A stretch of 64,000 nt of DNA from Diaporthe sp. PMI_573. Lineage: Eukaryota; Ascomycota; Sordariomycetes; Diaporthales; Diaporthaceae. Below the pieces are notes generated by a model. That model was not told where the DNA came from. It saw only the letters and a list, made by a program, of their open reading frames with translations, and searched no databases. The stretch lies in contig JAJTUP010000013.1 of the NCBI GenBank assembly GCA_021399435.1, forward strand, positions 806,001 to 870,000. Reading direction: 5' to 3'. The position numbers were made by a program, and so were the translations under genes. Positions 55,672 to 64,000 of this stretch are shown one piece after another (the stretch's first letter is position 1; each line of letters opens with the position of its first letter).

Positions 55672-56940
55672 ATGGCTGCCTCGCCCCTCGTCCTCCCCCC
55701 TTCCAACCCCCTGCAGCCCTCGCTCAAGCCAGTCGCATCCCCCCTACGGCAACACTCCTCTACAGTGCCCTCCGCAAATGGCACGCCACGGTCATCGCGG
55801 CCCGCGGGTCAGCCAGGTCAGCTAGGCCAGCCGCCCCAACCCTCGCAGCCTCCCACCATGGACCTGGCTGAGCAGATGAACATGGAGGAGCGGAGGAAAT
55901 ACGTCAAAGGCAAGAAGCTCGGTGAGGGAACGTACGCCATAGTCAACCTGGGCCACTCGCGCGCCGACCCCTCGCACCTCGTCGCCATCAAGAAGATCAA
56001 GAAGCAGAAGGAATACACAGAGGGCCTCGCCCCCGACGCCGTCCGCGAGCTCAAACACCTACAGGAGCTCTCCCACCCCAACATCATCTCCCTGCTCTCC
56101 GTCTTCTCCACAAAGGACCAGAACGTCTGCCTCGTCCTCGAGTTCCTGCCCCTCGGCGACCTCGAGATGCTCATCCGCGACGACAAGAACATCCGCTACG
56201 GAACCCCCGACATCAAGGCCTGGATGGGCATGCTCGTCCGCGCCGTCTGGTTCTGCCACGAGAACTTTGTCCTCCACCGCGATATCAAGCCCAACAACTT
56301 GCTCATAGCCGCCGACGGCGACGTCAAGCTGGCCGATTTCGGCCTCGCCCGCTCCTTCAGCGACCCCTACGGCCTCATGACCTCCAACGTCATCACCCGC
56401 TGGTACCGGCCCCCGGAGCTGCTCTACGGCGCCAAGTACTACAGCGGCGCCGTCGACGTCTGGTCAGTCGGCACCGTCATGGCCGAGATGATCCTGCGCA
56501 TCCCCTACCTGCCCGGAAGCACCGAGCTAGACCAAATCCGCCTCATCTGCCAGCAGATCGGCACCCCGACCGAGGACAACTGGCCCGGTGTCACCAAGCT
56601 TCCCGAGTACATCAAGCCCGCCGACGGCCCCGCTGTCGTCCCCGAGCGCACGAGGCAGGACTTTCTCGGCACCTTCGGCACCGTCGGCGATGACGGCGTC
56701 GACCTGCTCATGAGGACCCTGACTCTCGACCCGCGCCGGCGCATCACCGCCCGCGAGATGCTGGAGCACCCCTGGTGGCACGCCGAGCCCCGCCCCACCC
56801 GCAAGCAGGACCTGCCCCGCAAGGACGAGGAGAAGATGGGCGCCGATCTCAAGAGGCCCGCCGGTGTCGTGGCCGGCGAGCAGCAGGACCGCAGTGGCTC
56901 GGTCGCGCGCAAGCTGGATTTCGGCCGCCCAAGGGACTAG
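55672..56940 (+). CDS. KIN28: CDK7/Kin28-type kinase, catalytic subunit of TFIIH kinase module
   Basis: Cyclin-dependent kinase that phosphorylates Ser5 of the RNA polymerase II C-terminal repeats as part of TFIIH, and in many species also activates cell-cycle CDKs. Single exon, 422 aa from ATG 55672 (MAASPLVL). Residues 1-65 are a Pro/Ser/Gln-rich tail absent from human CDK7. The kinase domain spans about 75-370: Gly loop GEGTYAIVN (84-92), Lys107 in VAIKKIK, PSTAIRE-equivalent helix APDAVRELKHLQEL, catalytic HRDIKPNN (202-209), DFGLARSF and activation-loop Thr237 in MTSNVITRWYRPPELLYG. The latter aligns with human Thr170. SHPNIISLL and LPGSTELDQIRLI are CDK7-type blocks. The frame stays open upstream to 55285, but the ATG at 55672 follows a CACAATTCGCACATC leader and is preferred. 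An ATG at 55879 would remove the tail. Confidence 0.93.
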   Translation: MAASPLVLPPSNPLQPSLKPVASPLRQHSSTVPSANGTPRSSRPAGQPGQLGQPPQPSQPPTMDLAEQMNMEERRKYVKGKKLGEGTYAIVNLGHSRADPSHLVAIKKIKKQKEYTEGLAPDAVRELKHLQELSHPNIISLLSVFSTKDQNVCLVLEFLPLGDLEMLIRDDKNIRYGTPDIKAWMGMLVRAVWFCHENFVLHRDIKPNNLLIAADGDVKLADFGLARSFSDPYGLMTSNVITRWYRPPELLYGAKYYSGAVDVWSVGTVMAEMILRIPYLPGSTELDQIRLICQQIGTPTEDNWPGVTKLPEYIKPADGPAVVPERTRQDFLGTFGTVGDDGVDLLMRTLTLDPRRRITAREMLEHPWWHAEPRPTRKQDLPRKDEEKMGADLKRPAGVVAGEQQDRSGSVARKLDFGRPRD

Positions 56941-57320
56941 TTTCTGGATAGGGGTGTGTCTGAGTCTGAGCCGCATCAAGAGCCGGGTGTGGGAGACGGG
57001 TTCGGTGACGCGGACCAAGGTACATAGGGCCGATGGGGTGAGGAAGCCGTGATGTGTAGCATTTCCGTAGGCGTTTAGGTAGGCATACCCCGGGGTTTGG
57101 GGGTTCAACAGAAATATGGGTGTGGCTTTAGACAGGCATCATTTGAACAAGGGACTTTCTCATCTGCATTGCGAAGTGACCCTTGGCACCACAACTTCAG
57201 CTCTGCCCCATTTACAATGATAGTATCCTGGGGAACATTACACGCTTTCCATTCCCGTTCTTATTCTAAGAATTAAAACTCTCGACGCCAACGCGTTACC
57301 GCGTCCCACCCTACCTCATT
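56941..57320. other. Convergent 3' region of CDK7 and recyclin-1
   Basis: About 380 bases with no gene seen. Confidence 0.5.
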
Positions 57321-60224
57321 TCACATTGCACAACATTCCATCCCGTACATGGCCCTCTCCACATCCCTCTTGACCTGATACCAGTCGGCCCTCCGCTCCG
57401 CGAACTCGTACACCTCCTCCGCGCGAAACACGCCGCCGAACCGGTCGCCGTCGGCAATGATGGTCGCCATCTCCTTGGAGTGCCGCGGGTCGATGAGATA
57501 GATCTGGCTCAGCTCCCGCAGCGCGCGGAAGTAGGCGAGCAGGTCCTGGTTGCGCAGCGTCTGGACGTACTCAAAGTACAGGGTGCAGTCGGCGATGAGC
57601 CGCGTCGCGCCCTCGGTGGACACGCGCTGCCGCTTGATGTGCTTGCACACGGCGGTGAAGAGCCGCAGTCCCACCTCGCCGTTGAACACCTCCAGCATCG
57701 TCTTCTCGGTGCTGCCGACGAGCATGCGCGTGTGCGAGCTCACCAGGTCCACCACGCGCCGCGCCGTCTGCGTCGGGGACAGGTCCATCACGGCCGACGG
57801 GTGCCGGGCCCCCTGCGTGCTGCTGCTGCCGAAGGACGCGAAGCTCGCCACGCTGGACCGCTTGTCCGTGGCGCCGAGGCCGTTGCTGCCCGCCCCGCCG
57901 CCGCCCGCGGGCTCGGGTCCCATGGGGTTGTAATCCGTCGGCAGCTGAGTCGTGGCGCAGATGTACTCGACCTCGTCCATGAGCACATCGATGCCCTTGT
58001 TCAGCCCCGCCGCCACGCTCTCGTCCAGCATCTGCTCGAATTTCTTCTTGGCTAAGCCGCTCTGGTCAAGAAAGTCGTTGCGGTCTGCGATCCGCGGCGA
58101 AGCCAGCAGCTGCTGCTCGTAGAAGACGTCAATCATCTGCGAGATCAGGTCGCCTACGTTGACCAGTTCGATGAATGTAACAAGAGGCGCCACTCCTCCC
58201 TGAGTACCATGGTCTGTCACCTCACGTGCCTTATACCCCGCAAGGTGGTCGACCGCCTTGTCAAAACCAGGCTTGATATGGCGGTAGCCCATGATGCGGA
58301 GAAGGCTGACGAAAATCTGCGCGCATTGCTCTCGCGCCTCTTCGCCAGCCTGTCCGCCGAGCTGGATCAGCACGGCGGCGCGCCCCAGGCTCGTCTTGGC
58401 CATGTGGACCAGGTTCAGCGCCACCTCGATGCTGAACAGGGACTTGATGCCCTCTAGCCGCGAGGCCATAAGCGCGGCCTTTGCTGCGAGCTCGTCTGTG
58501 GGTGCCTTCTCGGGGAGGGGGCTAGTTGTCCTGTCCGGCACGCCTACACCGGGTGTCTGCGACATCGAGGCCTGAGGGGTCAGTGACGTGCCGTTGGCAT
58601 TCGAGGCTGCTGTGGCTTTGGTCGTGGTCGAGCCGAAAGGAGATGTGAGCAGCTGTCCGGGCAATACCGTGACGGGCATCATGATGGTCTTCTTGAAGGA
58701 GCTCAGGAAGTCCTTCTTGTCCACCGGCTTGGTGAAATTCGACATGTAGAACGACTCGACTGTTGCGTCCTGCTCCGACAATTTCCTCTCCCAGTTCCCC
58801 ACCTCCTCCTCTGCCTTCTTTTGAAAGAATTCGAGCTCGTCCTGCAGATACAAATCCAGGTGTGGCTCTACGACCCTGTATGCCTGCTCTTTCGACTTCT
58901 CCTCGCTCTCCTCCGCCGAGATCTGTGGCACCTCAAGGGATCTGAGGGATTGCAGGCACTGCTCGAATATGCCAGACACTGCCCTGAGGTAGGATTCGAT
59001 GTTGCGATCCCGGGCCTCATCGAACAGTGAGGTTGCATAGTCCATAACGGTGTCCTCCCTGACCTTGTCCACAAGCGCCCAAAACACCTTGCCCGGATTC
59101 GGAAATATCTTCTCCATGACCACGGCCTGCTCGCGTAGTTTCCCTGTCAGCACCTCGAAGAAGAGTTGCGACGGCCCCAACGTAATCTCGTCCGCGGGCG
59201 CCTTGTTGATGCAGTCCATCGAGTTGGCAAGCACCTCCCTGTCCGAGAAGATGGGATGCTTGTGTATGAAGAGGTCAACACCGGCCGTACTCTTCAGCAT
59301 GTCCAAAACATGTGCATACCGCCTCATCCGGCCCTCCACGTCCCAGAACTCGTAGCCCTGCTCGAATTCCCTGAGCACGGCGCTCTCGAAGATGTTGGTC
59401 ATGCGGGTAAGCTTCTCCTCGCGCTGGGCCCAGCCTGAAGCCCAGTCGCTCTTGGAGAAGACTTGGAGATTTGCCAACATCTGCGCCTGGCGCTCAGGAT
59501 CTCTGAAGGCCTTGAACAGGGCCGGATCGGCATGGCTCTTGGCTCGCACTAGGTCGAAATAGAAAGGTCCTAGGGCCCCGTAGACTTTGCCATACTCCTC
59601 TCTCGCGTGACCCCGCACGCTCTTGACATTCTTTAGGACTTGTAAGTAGTCCTCAGGGTCCTGCAGGGGGTCCGAAAGAGGTTGCCTAGGAGGTTGCGAA
59701 TTGCCGGTCACGGCCAATGTCTCGAAGCCATCACGTAGTTCCGGCAGGGCACTGGCTGGGGCGGATGCCTTGGCAAGAGTGCTGCTCCTCCTCCTCCTCT
59801 CCTGCTCGACAGAGGCATCAAAAAATACGGTTGCGGACTGCCTCTTCGCGGCCCCTATCTGTCGCCCAGCATCGGCGGCGGCCTGGCTGTTGGGTCCGCC
59901 GGCGGCCGCGCGCTCCTTGGCATCCCTCTCCTGGGCCTCCTTCCTCCGGCGCATGGCGTCGTCGAAGCGGCGGCGTGCCTCGAGCTCGTTCCACAAGCCC
60001 ATGCTCTTGAGGCGTGCGACCCACCTCGTGTCGTCGTAGACCATCTCGCGCATGCGGCTGGAGGCGCGGGCGAAGCGCATGAGGTCGGAGACGGGCAGGT
60101 ATTCGAGGATGGTGACGAGGATCTCGGCGGGCAGGGCGGCCTTGGTGTCGATCATCTCGGTGGCACGCAAGGTGTTGAGGATGCTCGTGTTCTGGGGCCC
60201 TGAGGCCCTGCTGAATCTAGACAT
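57321..60224 (-). CDS. RCY1: Recyclin-1-type F-box protein with Sec10-like region
   Basis: F-box protein needed for recycling of plasma-membrane proteins from endosomes in yeast (RCY1; Pof6 in fission yeast). Single exon, 967 aa, ATG 60224. The F-box is at about residues 29-70 (ALPAEILVTILEYLPVSDLM...RFARASSRMREMVYDDTRW). A charged linker with an Arg/Lys/Glu-rich coil follows. The long exocyst Sec10-like helical region spans about 195-960, with blocks such as FSKSDWASGWAQREEKLTRM, KKDFLSSFKKTIMMPVTVLP and FDKAVDHLAGYKARE. Two low-complexity Ser/Gly/Thr inserts (about 545-600 and 785-830) interrupt it. The C-terminus ends ERAMYGMECCAM; a Cys pair near the end recalls the CaaX-like tail of recyclins, but whether it is prenylated cannot be told here. 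Confidence 0.92.
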   Translation of the reverse strand: MSRFSRASGPQNTSILNTLRATEMIDTKAALPAEILVTILEYLPVSDLMRFARASSRMREMVYDDTRWVARLKSMGLWNELEARRRFDDAMRRRKEAQERDAKERAAAGGPNSQAAADAGRQIGAAKRQSATVFFDASVEQERRRRSSTLAKASAPASALPELRDGFETLAVTGNSQPPRQPLSDPLQDPEDYLQVLKNVKSVRGHAREEYGKVYGALGPFYFDLVRAKSHADPALFKAFRDPERQAQMLANLQVFSKSDWASGWAQREEKLTRMTNIFESAVLREFEQGYEFWDVEGRMRRYAHVLDMLKSTAGVDLFIHKHPIFSDREVLANSMDCINKAPADEITLGPSQLFFEVLTGKLREQAVVMEKIFPNPGKVFWALVDKVREDTVMDYATSLFDEARDRNIESYLRAVSGIFEQCLQSLRSLEVPQISAEESEEKSKEQAYRVVEPHLDLYLQDELEFFQKKAEEEVGNWERKLSEQDATVESFYMSNFTKPVDKKDFLSSFKKTIMMPVTVLPGQLLTSPFGSTTTKATAASNANGTSLTPQASMSQTPGVGVPDRTTSPLPEKAPTDELAAKAALMASRLEGIKSLFSIEVALNLVHMAKTSLGRAAVLIQLGGQAGEEAREQCAQIFVSLLRIMGYRHIKPGFDKAVDHLAGYKAREVTDHGTQGGVAPLVTFIELVNVGDLISQMIDVFYEQQLLASPRIADRNDFLDQSGLAKKKFEQMLDESVAAGLNKGIDVLMDEVEYICATTQLPTDYNPMGPEPAGGGGAGSNGLGATDKRSSVASFASFGSSSTQGARHPSAVMDLSPTQTARRVVDLVSSHTRMLVGSTEKTMLEVFNGEVGLRLFTAVCKHIKRQRVSTEGATRLIADCTLYFEYVQTLRNQDLLAYFRALRELSQIYLIDPRHSKEMATIIADGDRFGGVFRAEEVYEFAERRADWYQVKRDVERAMYGMECCAM

Positions 60225-61124
60225 GTTGGCGGCGTTCGGGTGTTTGGCTGTGCTGGCAAAGGCGACTCGTGCGTGAGAGGGGTCGAGATTGTGTGAGCCT
60301 TCAAGTGCAGCCGTGACGGTAGCGATAGGGCGAGACCGGAGAGATTGCGCGTAGTCGAGGCCAGCCGCAAGAGATGGCGCCCATTGTTCTCATGGCAGGG
60401 CAAGGAGACAATTGTTCGGTCGAGGATGGACAAGGACAGCTTAAAGAGGGTGACGGAGTGAGAGAGGAGGGGTCCCACCACACTACCTACTACCTAGCTA
60501 GGTACCTAGGTACCTAGTACGACTGCCTTAGGTAGGCAAATCCCAGGTGAGCTTACCCCTGAGCACCCGCATTCAGGACCTGGGCAAGCTGGTGGGTACC
60601 TCCGGCACATGCTTCAGCACCCAAGCAGCGAGCGGATCGTCCCATCCCCAAAGTTGCTAGAGGTGTACATCCCACTTCTGTCACACTTTCTTTTGTATTT
60701 CCAGTCAAAGTAGCTTACTATAGTTCGCTTGCGTGCTGCCGTCTTTATATCGGCCAGAGAAAGGGTGCTTGCAGCCAAGGAACACTGGCGCCACACATCA
60801 TACTGGTCAGGCAGCGCTCATCCCGTGCGGCTCGGTCTGGACTGCACAACTCGATTGTAAGCGCATATGAGGTCATCGGAGGTCATCACTTGAAACTGAA
60901 CATGCACACGACATATACCTCTCCGATCGTACCTCTGGATTCACATTTTTGACCGCGACAGAAACGGTCTTGGCCGTATGTCTGACCGCCTTGCTATGAT
61001 CCGTTCAACGAGCCTGAACGAAGGCTTGGGGATGCCCACCTCCTCTTGGCGACCCTGGCTCAAGTTTAGGCCTACCATATAGGACGTGTCTTTCCAAATG
61101 GGCACATCATAGCAAGAAGCCAAC
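60225..61124. other. Recyclin-1 promoter and JMJD7-like gene 3' flank
   Basis: Contains a palindromic TAGGTACCTA array at 60491-60519. No gene is supported in 60530-61124. Confidence 0.5.
60491..60519. promoter_or_regulatory. Palindromic TAGGTACCTA array
   Basis: Overlapping copies of CTAGGTACCTAG about 270-295 bases upstream of the recyclin-1 ATG. Related elements occur at 6176-6200, 43312-43335 and 43954-43985. Function unknown. Confidence 0.5.
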
Positions 61125-62505
61125 CTATTGGCCGCTCTTGTTCTGTAGGCCGACCGATCTTACAAATGACGTTGCAGGATACAATGGTCCGCTGAACTCC
61201 ATATCGTACCTGCAATGGACTTAGCTCAACTGGCATTGGCCGACAAAGACAGCACATTGTATGGCATACCAGTAATTTACAGCCACACAGATGCCCTCCT
61301 CCGAGCAGGATTGCGACACTTTGTGGTACCTGTCCAGACATCGCTGTAGCTTAGCAATGCCGCCTTTCAAGGCGCGTCACCGGGGAGTACAAAACTCACC
61401 ACATGGCTGGAAGGTACAGCATGTCGCCTTGCCGCAGTGTGACACGTATTGGCTCTACGAGCTTGGAGTAAGGTGTCGCATTTTCGTCTGGCTTATCCGG
61501 GTCCCAAATTGCGAACGGCACAGCGGCATTCTCGCCACTCTCGCTGCCATCCATGACCAGTTGCAACCGGCTGTCCTGCTCGTTTCGCGCATACGTGCCC
61601 GGGCGGAGTAGCTTCTCGTTGACGCATGGGTAGCAGTGTGGAGGCAACAGGACGAAATGCTTCTGCCCTTGGACTTGTACATAAATGTTCTCGTAATTAT
61701 CCTTGTGGAGGGCTGTCACTGAGCGAGAATTGCCGACCCTTGGTTGAAGTGACAGATGCGTCAGGCTACGTTTCGTCAAGGGGGGAGGGCATCTGTCCGT
61801 TTCGCCTTGCATTTGACTTACCACATGTTGATGGCATCGGGCTCTTTCTGCAGGGCAATCCGTGCAAAGGGTATGTCACGCTGGACCTGGTCGAATATCG
61901 AGACATACTCGTGGCGAAGGTTGTCATTTTCTGAATCGACACGATCAGAAACTGGCAGCGTCCGCAGCAAGATAACAAGGGCATCGCTCGTGCTTACGAG
62001 TCTGAGCATATCTGATCTCGCTGCCCCGAGGAGAGGAATCGTCTGTTTCCTGACGCGCGACGTACTCAACAAATTCAGAGAAGGGCTGGTCTTCCTCCCA
62101 CGGTTTGGCAAAGACAAGCTCGCCCTTCTCATCCCTTGCGGGAGCGTCGGCGTTCCTGACAACATAAGGCCATGATTAGGACGCTTGTGCAGGACTCGAG
62201 ATGGCAGCTGCCGCTGCCTGACACAATTGAAGAAGGAACAAAAAGTGGGAGTCTACAAACCCATAAGGGGTCACCGCGACGTTGACGGTCTGGTTGCGTA
62301 GAAGGTCCTTGAGGTGGCCCAGGTTCCATGTCTTGGTCGCAGTCCAGGTGTTTGCCCCTCCCCTCACCACAAAAGGGGTGTTTCTCGAGACATATCTCAT
62401 GAACTCGAGCGGGCTTGGTTCCTGATCGAGCTCGTCAACAACGGAGGCGTTGAGCTCGTTGTAATTGATGAGCAGCTCGGCCAGGGGGTCGGCGACTGAC
62501 GCCAT
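61125..62505 (-). CDS. JMJD7-like JmjC lysyl hydroxylase
   Basis: Fe(II)/2-oxoglutarate oxygenase. Human JMJD7 hydroxylates a lysine of the TRAFAC GTPases DRG1/DRG2; an associated peptidase activity has been reported. Six exons: 62505-62261, 62155-61998, 61930-61822, 61738-61400, 61329-61270 and 61209-61125, total 331 aa (human 316). All phases match. The N-terminal block is SPLEFMRYVSRNTPFVVRGG, followed by VNVAVTPYG. Exon 2-3 gives RYAQTQNDNL and EPDAINMW. The metal triad is His182-x-Asp184 (ALHKDNYENIY) and His286 (WYHKVSQS), with QVQGQKHFVLLPP and QGDMLYLPAMW between. The last exon encodes WYDMEFSGPLYPATSFVRSVG. The short last three introns each split a Trp codon after TG. Several acceptors are CAG; that of exon 4 is AAG. 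Confidence 0.92.
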
Positions 62506-64000
62506 GGTACTAGCTCCGAGGGGGCAGGTTATTATACCAGCAGTCGCCTGATATATGTAGGATGGGGATGGTGATATTGTGTAGGTATCGTCCTGGCCCG
62601 AACCGAGGGCGACCCGGCGGCAACCAGAACACGTGCGTCGCTCCGTGGCAGGTGGGGCCCGCGTACCGCTGATCATCGGACGGAGCACGTGGCAAGGTAG
62701 CCAGGCTGCTTCAAAGAAGGGTGCGGGCCAGATCTTGGCTAGATTCCGAATGCCCGGAGAGGCCTAGATAAAGTCGCATTGAGGGTGTGGTGGACGGGCA
62801 TTGGCAGGCGGGAAAATTAGTTGTGGCAGGCGATGCGATGCGGGCCAGGGTGCAGAACCGTCAGGATGGTTAAGGCCCGGGTTTTCGAAGGGACGGAGAG
62901 CCCAATCAGAGGTGGATCGGGGAGGATTGGGGCAGGCTAGCGGTCAGGTTGCAGGGCACCGGATCGAGGGGTGACGGCAAAATCGGCTGATGATAACCCA
63001 AAGTGGCCTGACAAGACGGCGGCTGCTGGGCCCTCAACAGGGCTGCAACTGGGTCTAGAAGTCGACAGGCTCCTTTCTGGTGCCCAAGGCTCTGCGATAT
63101 GTGGTAGCTGGCGGCCAGAAAGCGGCAAGTCAAGGCGACCCGGGAGGTGGTCGGATGTGGGAGAGGTGGGATATAAGACAGGCTGGTGATCCCGTCGAAA
63201 GTCCATTGTAGTCCAGGCAGATTGAACCGTCGACCCTTCCGGAAGCTGTCGCCATCCTCGCCATGTCCCACCCAGGCCATGACGGGCCTTGACCTACGCC
63301 ATGCTCTGCCAGTGGGCCCGAAGCCAGGTCGTGTCCCGTGGTGCATGGTGGACACGGTCTATGTCGATGGCTGCTGCTCCTCCTCTTGCTCCTGCTGGCG
63401 GCGGCGACGGTTATAGTGGTCCTGGTCCGGGTGCTGGCAAGGCTCAGGCCACAGTCACCATGGGGGACGGAGGTCGACGGAGGGCGACGGACGCCACCGG
63501 CACACTGAAGGGAAGTACAGCGCCATGCCATGTATTATGGAGACACGAGCAGCGGCGTCTCGTGATCAATCTGAGTGGCGATGAGAATGACAGTGACGGT
63601 GACGGTGACGATGCCGATGCCGATGCCGATGCCGATGCCGATGATCATGATGGCGCGTGGCTTTTCTCGAGGACGTACGCCAGAAAGGCTGGAACCTGTC
63701 CGTGTTGGCAGTGTCCAAGTGTGGCGTGAAGGTCGGAAGACTTGACCACATCTCTACCGCAACCCCGACCGAGAGACAAGTAAGCCTGGAGCGAGGTGGT
63801 GGGCGGACAGACGGCCAGACAGACGGACAGACAGAGGGTGAGCCCCTCGCCCTTTCTTTTTGTCAGCCGAGACTCTCCTTCCACCCAACTGCCGCAGAAG
63901 GCACGGCCAAGTACTTGGGAGACTTCCTATTTGACTCGGGAGGCGGGCTGGATCTACCCAGACGGGTCTTGGTCTGGGTCTTGACTTCCAAAGTTTCTCG
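62506..64000. other. Right end of window, no gene recognised
   Basis: Holds the JMJD7-like promoter and about 1.3 kb with only short or low-complexity frames. A GATGCC repeat lies at 63610-63642. An adjacent gene may start beyond the window. Confidence 0.45.
63610..63642. repeat. GATGCC hexanucleotide repeat
   Basis: Five copies of GATGCC preceded by GTGACG repeats. Confidence 0.9.

Noticed and set aside
57480..58055. 191-codon plus-strand frame
   Set aside because: Antisense shadow within the recyclin-1 coding exon.

Overview
The window looks like nuclear DNA of a filamentous ascomycete (Pezizomycotina, most likely a Sordariomycete). Genes are well separated, and coding regions are GC-rich with many C/G third positions. 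Introns are short (53-90 nt is typical) with GTAAGT-like donors, CTAAC/CTAAT branch sites and YAG or AAG acceptors. The gene set is fungal: eisosome protein 1, an RGS-LOV photoreceptor, recyclin-1, mitochondrial NADH kinase and an Sfk1-type membrane protein. No bacterial operons, CRISPR arrays, rRNA or convincing tRNA genes were seen.

Layout. 0-11 kb: the 3'-truncated INO80 remodeller gene (-), the ribosome-biogenesis ABCF ATPase ARB1 (-), and a small unrecognised two-exon gene (-). 11-18 kb: a gene-poor stretch holding one secreted Ser/Thr-rich wall protein (+) and a possible orphan exon pair. 18-26 kb: NADH kinase (-), a PSI1/CST26-like acyltransferase (+) and a four-exon RGS-LOV light receptor (-). 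26-41 kb: a YjlB-type cupin pseudogene (+) with two nonsense codons, an unknown acidic protein (-), an OCRL-like inositol polyphosphate 5-phosphatase (-), decapping factor DCP1 (+), a decayed gene at 38.6-39.7 kb and a divergent 14-3-3-like protein (-). 42-47 kb: repeat-rich, apparently gene-free. 47-64 kb: a tyrosine phosphatase (-), eisosome protein 1 (+), an Sfk1/Frag1/DRAM membrane protein (-), CDK7/Kin28 (+), recyclin-1 (-) and a six-exon JMJD7-like JmjC hydroxylase (-).

The genes do not form one pathway. Several do share membrane or phosphoinositide themes: the 5-phosphatase, the PSI1-like acyltransferase, the Sfk1 homologue, the eisosome protein, recyclin-1 and the probably membrane-recruited RGS-LOV protein. 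INO80 and CDK7 act in transcription, DCP1 in mRNA decay, and ARB1 and possibly JMJD7 in translation-related functions.

The most interesting items are the RGS-LOV receptor, two pseudogenes whose stop codons are each one C-to-T step from Gln or Arg codons (a RIP-like pattern), a 14-3-3 homologue that seems to have lost its phosphopeptide-binding residues, and a conserved-looking small gene of unknown function. All exon structures were read by eye from splice signals and frame matching.
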